Shown piece by piece: positions 4,711 to 6,118 of a DNA stretch of 6,118 nucleotides; position 1 is the first letter of the stretch, and each line of letters starts with the position of its first letter. Made by a program: the position numbers and the translations under genes. The notes below the pieces were generated by a model. That model was given only the letters and a program-made list of their open reading frames with translations, ran no database searches and was not told where the DNA came from. Origin of the DNA: Phycisphaerales bacterium (GTDB lineage Bacteria; Planctomycetota; Phycisphaerae; Phycisphaerales; SM1A02); NCBI GenBank assembly GCA_007135295.1, contig SLJD01000284.1, forward strand, positions 1 through 6,118. The letters are read 5' to 3'.

Positions 4711-5871
4711 CTACTTTGAATTGAGAAACACCCCGCGGTGGTCGCGGCGGATGCGGCCGCGGAGTTCAAGCCACGTCAGGTCGCCCATGAGCTGGCCAAT
4801 CGGCAACCGGGTCACGGCGGCGATCTCGTCGATCAGCCGGGGGCCGGAGTTCTCGCTGAGCGCTTCAAGAATCTGCTGCTGGCCGGGCGTCAACGTCTGA
4901 TCGAAAAGCGAGCCGGACGACGGCCGGCCCGCCTCCGACTGGTGAGCCGCCTCGACGACGCCTCGGATCAGATGCCCCGCGCCATCAAGCTGTTCGAGGA
5001 TCTCGGCGTGGTTCGTCACGAGGCCGGCCCACCCCTCGCGGATCGCCCGCAGGCAGCCGGCCGATGCGGGTGAATCGACGCGGCCGGGCAGGGCCATGAC
5101 TTCTCGGTTGTGATCCTCCGCGGCCTGCCGGGCCGTGATGAGCGCGCCGCTGCCCCGGGCGGCTTCGACGACAAGCACCCCGATGGACAGCCCGGAGATG
5201 ATGCGATTGCGCTGCGGGAAGTGCTCGCCCCGCGGCCCGACATGGGTCGGGTGCTCGCTGACGACCGCGCCATGGCCGTCGGCGATGCGATCAAACAGTT
5301 CGGCGTGTTCAGGCGGGTACGGCCGGGCGTGGCCGCTGCCGAGCACCGCGATCGTCCGGCCGCCGACGCGCAGCGTGCTGCGGTGGGCTTCGCCGTCGAT
5401 CCCCCGCGCTCCACCGGAGACGATCGTCAGGCCCGACTCCGCGAGCAGGCCGGCAAGGCGGTTCGCCTGGTCCCGGCCGTAGGACGTGCATTTTCTGGAC
5501 CCGACCATCGCGACGGCGAGCCGGTCGGCTTCGCGGCACTCGCCACGGACCCACAGCCCCGGCGGCGGGTCGGGGATCATCGCGAGCAGTTCGGGATAGT
5601 CCGCATCGCCCCGCAGAATCAGCCGTACGCCGAGGTTGGCCATGGCGTCGCGTTCAGTGTCGAGGTCGGCGGACTGCATGTTCCGCAGGATTTTCTCGGC
5701 TCGTGTGCGGCCGATGCCATCGACACGCATGAGATCGCTGACCGACGCGCCGATGATCCGGTCATGGCTGCCGAGGCGACTTTCGAGCGCTTCGAGCGTC
5801 CGCGGGCCGACGTGCGGCGTCAGCAACAGCCGCAGCGTCGCGTCGGGAATGTCATCGGGGCTCCGCGCCAC
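4711..5871 (-). CDS. dprA: DNA-processing protein DprA
   Basis: 386 residues, within the usual range for full-length DprA. DprA binds incoming single-stranded DNA in the cytoplasm and loads RecA onto it during natural transformation; it is also present in many bacteria not known to be transformable. The N-terminal SAM/helix-hairpin-helix domain (about 8-65) includes VDGIGRTRAEKIL (50-62). The Rossmann-like core runs about 80-295 with DYPELLAMIPDPPPGLWVRG (91-110), MVGSRKCTSYG (122-132), SGGARGIDGEAHR (152-164), VLGSGHARPYPPEH, FPQRNRIISGLS (218-229), ARGSGALITARQAAE (238-252) and VMALPGRVDSPASAGCLRAIREG. A linker (about 300-327) leads to a C-terminal winged-helix domain (about 328-384) resembling the DprA WH domain. 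The core motif is SGGARGID where SGLARGID is commoner, a minor change. The start is GTG at 5871, supported by AGAGGA 7 nt upstream; no in-frame ATG exists before the upstream stop at 5908. It converges on guaB and appears monocistronic. Confidence 0.96.
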   Translation of the reverse strand: MARSPDDIPDATLRLLLTPHVGPRTLEALESRLGSHDRIIGASVSDLMRVDGIGRTRAEKILRNMQSADLDTERDAMANLGVRLILRGDADYPELLAMIPDPPPGLWVRGECREADRLAVAMVGSRKCTSYGRDQANRLAGLLAESGLTIVSGGARGIDGEAHRSTLRVGGRTIAVLGSGHARPYPPEHAELFDRIADGHGAVVSEHPTHVGPRGEHFPQRNRIISGLSIGVLVVEAARGSGALITARQAAEDHNREVMALPGRVDSPASAGCLRAIREGWAGLVTNHAEILEQLDGAGHLIRGVVEAAHQSEAGRPSSGSLFDQTLTPGQQQILEALSENSGPRLIDEIAAVTRLPIGQLMGDLTWLELRGRIRRDHRGVFLNSK

Positions 5872-5878
5872 GTCACGA

Positions 5879-5884
5879 TCCTCT
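5879..5884 (-). promoter_or_regulatory. dprA: Ribosome binding site for the dprA GTG start
   Basis: The minus strand reads AGAGGA, then 7 nt, then GTG at 5871. An ATG at 5896 is out of frame and cannot start this protein, so the GTG is preferred. Confidence 0.7.
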
Positions 5885-5931
5885 TCCTCGTCCCATGAAC
5901 GCCGGCGTCACCACCAGCGATACCGATTGAA

Positions 5932-5940
5932 ATGCTAACA
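5932..5940 (-). promoter_or_regulatory. dprA: Possible extended -10 promoter for dprA
   Basis: The minus strand reads TGTTAGCAT: a TG one base ahead of TAGCAT, which matches four of six -10 positions. It lies in the only AT-richer patch of the spacer and would give a leader of about 50-55 nt. No convincing -35 is visible. Confidence 0.25.
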
Positions 5941-5950
5941 GAACTGGCCG

Positions 5951-5969
5951 CCGGATTCGAGCGAACCGG
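5951..5969 (-). terminator. Hairpin downstream of the partial gene
   Basis: On the minus strand CCGGTTC pairs with GAA-t-CCGG around a GCTC loop: 7 bp with a bulged T. It begins 22 nt past the TGA of the partial upstream gene and just before the possible dprA promoter. There is no clear U-run, so it is a weak terminator candidate. Confidence 0.25.
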
Positions 5970-5990
5970 TCATGGCACGACGGCGGGGCC

Positions 5991-6118
5991 TCAACGCGGA
6001 CGCGGGCGTGCGGACGCACCGGGGCGGGTCGCGTTGTCCGGCGGGGTGAAGACGGCCAGACTCAGCCGATCGACCGGGGAAAGCTGCTCGGGCAGATCGT
6101 CGAGCGGCCGCCAGGCGA
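5991..6118 (-). CDS. C-terminal end of an unidentified protein (5' part beyond window)
   Basis: 41 codons run on the minus strand from the right edge to TGA at 5993-5991. 33 of the 41 third positions are G or C, in line with the real genes here. The peptide begins WRPLDDLPEQL and continues SPVDRLSLAVFTPP, then ends in a Pro/Arg/Ala-rich tail that looks disordered. It is in the same direction as dprA, with 119 bp between the stop and the dprA start. That spacing and the possible promoter suggest separate transcription, but an operon is not excluded. I do not recognise the family from this fragment. Confidence 0.5.
   Translation of the reverse strand, partial: AWRPLDDLPEQLSPVDRLSLAVFTPPDNATRPGASARPRPR

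Noticed and set aside
3541..5291. Shared 11-mer GGCGATGCGAT in guaB (3541) and opposite dprA (5281)
   Set aside because: It is composed of common GC-rich codons in unrelated genes, with no extension and no further copies; chance is sufficient.
5110..5898. 262-codon open frame on the plus strand opposite dprA
   Set aside because: It mirrors the dprA coding frame, and DprA has all its motifs on the minus strand. No independent start signal or recognisable domain is seen.

Overview
The window is GC-rich and densely coding, and two of its four main genes start with GTG. It looks like chromosomal DNA of a bacterium from the Planctomycetes/Phycisphaerae group. That placement is an inference from the style of the IMP dehydrogenase and the pilus-type ATPases, not a proven assignment. 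I see no insertion sequence, CRISPR array, tRNA or rRNA.

Layout. (1) 1-2688, minus strand: a two-gene operon transcribed right to left. The first gene encodes an intact PilT/PilU-family ATPase (2688-1540). After 36 bp comes a GspE/PilB-like protein (1503 to beyond the left edge) whose nucleotide-binding and catalytic motifs have all been replaced, although its fold, its zinc-binding cysteines and its reading frame are kept. It also carries a predicted N-terminal membrane anchor of about three helices, unusual for this normally cytosolic family. (2) 2689-3081: an intergenic region holding possible control sites for the ATPase operon. It also holds an unexplained minus-strand coding-like segment (3075-2989) that runs into a good intrinsic-terminator structure. 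(3) 3082-4563, plus strand: guaB, complete and canonical. (4) 4564-4710: a spacer between convergent genes with two hairpins. (5) 5871-4711, minus strand: dprA, complete. (6) 5872-6118: a spacer with a possible dprA promoter, then the last codons of an unidentified minus-strand gene cut by the right edge.

How the genes may work together. The PilT-like ATPase and its inactive-looking partner probably belong to one type IV pilus or type II secretion motor. DprA handles incoming single-stranded DNA in transformation, and pilus retraction drives DNA uptake, so the two outer loci could serve the same process, though nothing here shows co-regulation. GuaB is housekeeping guanine nucleotide synthesis. 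The most noteworthy item is the membrane-anchored pseudo-ATPase paired with a catalytically intact PilT homologue.
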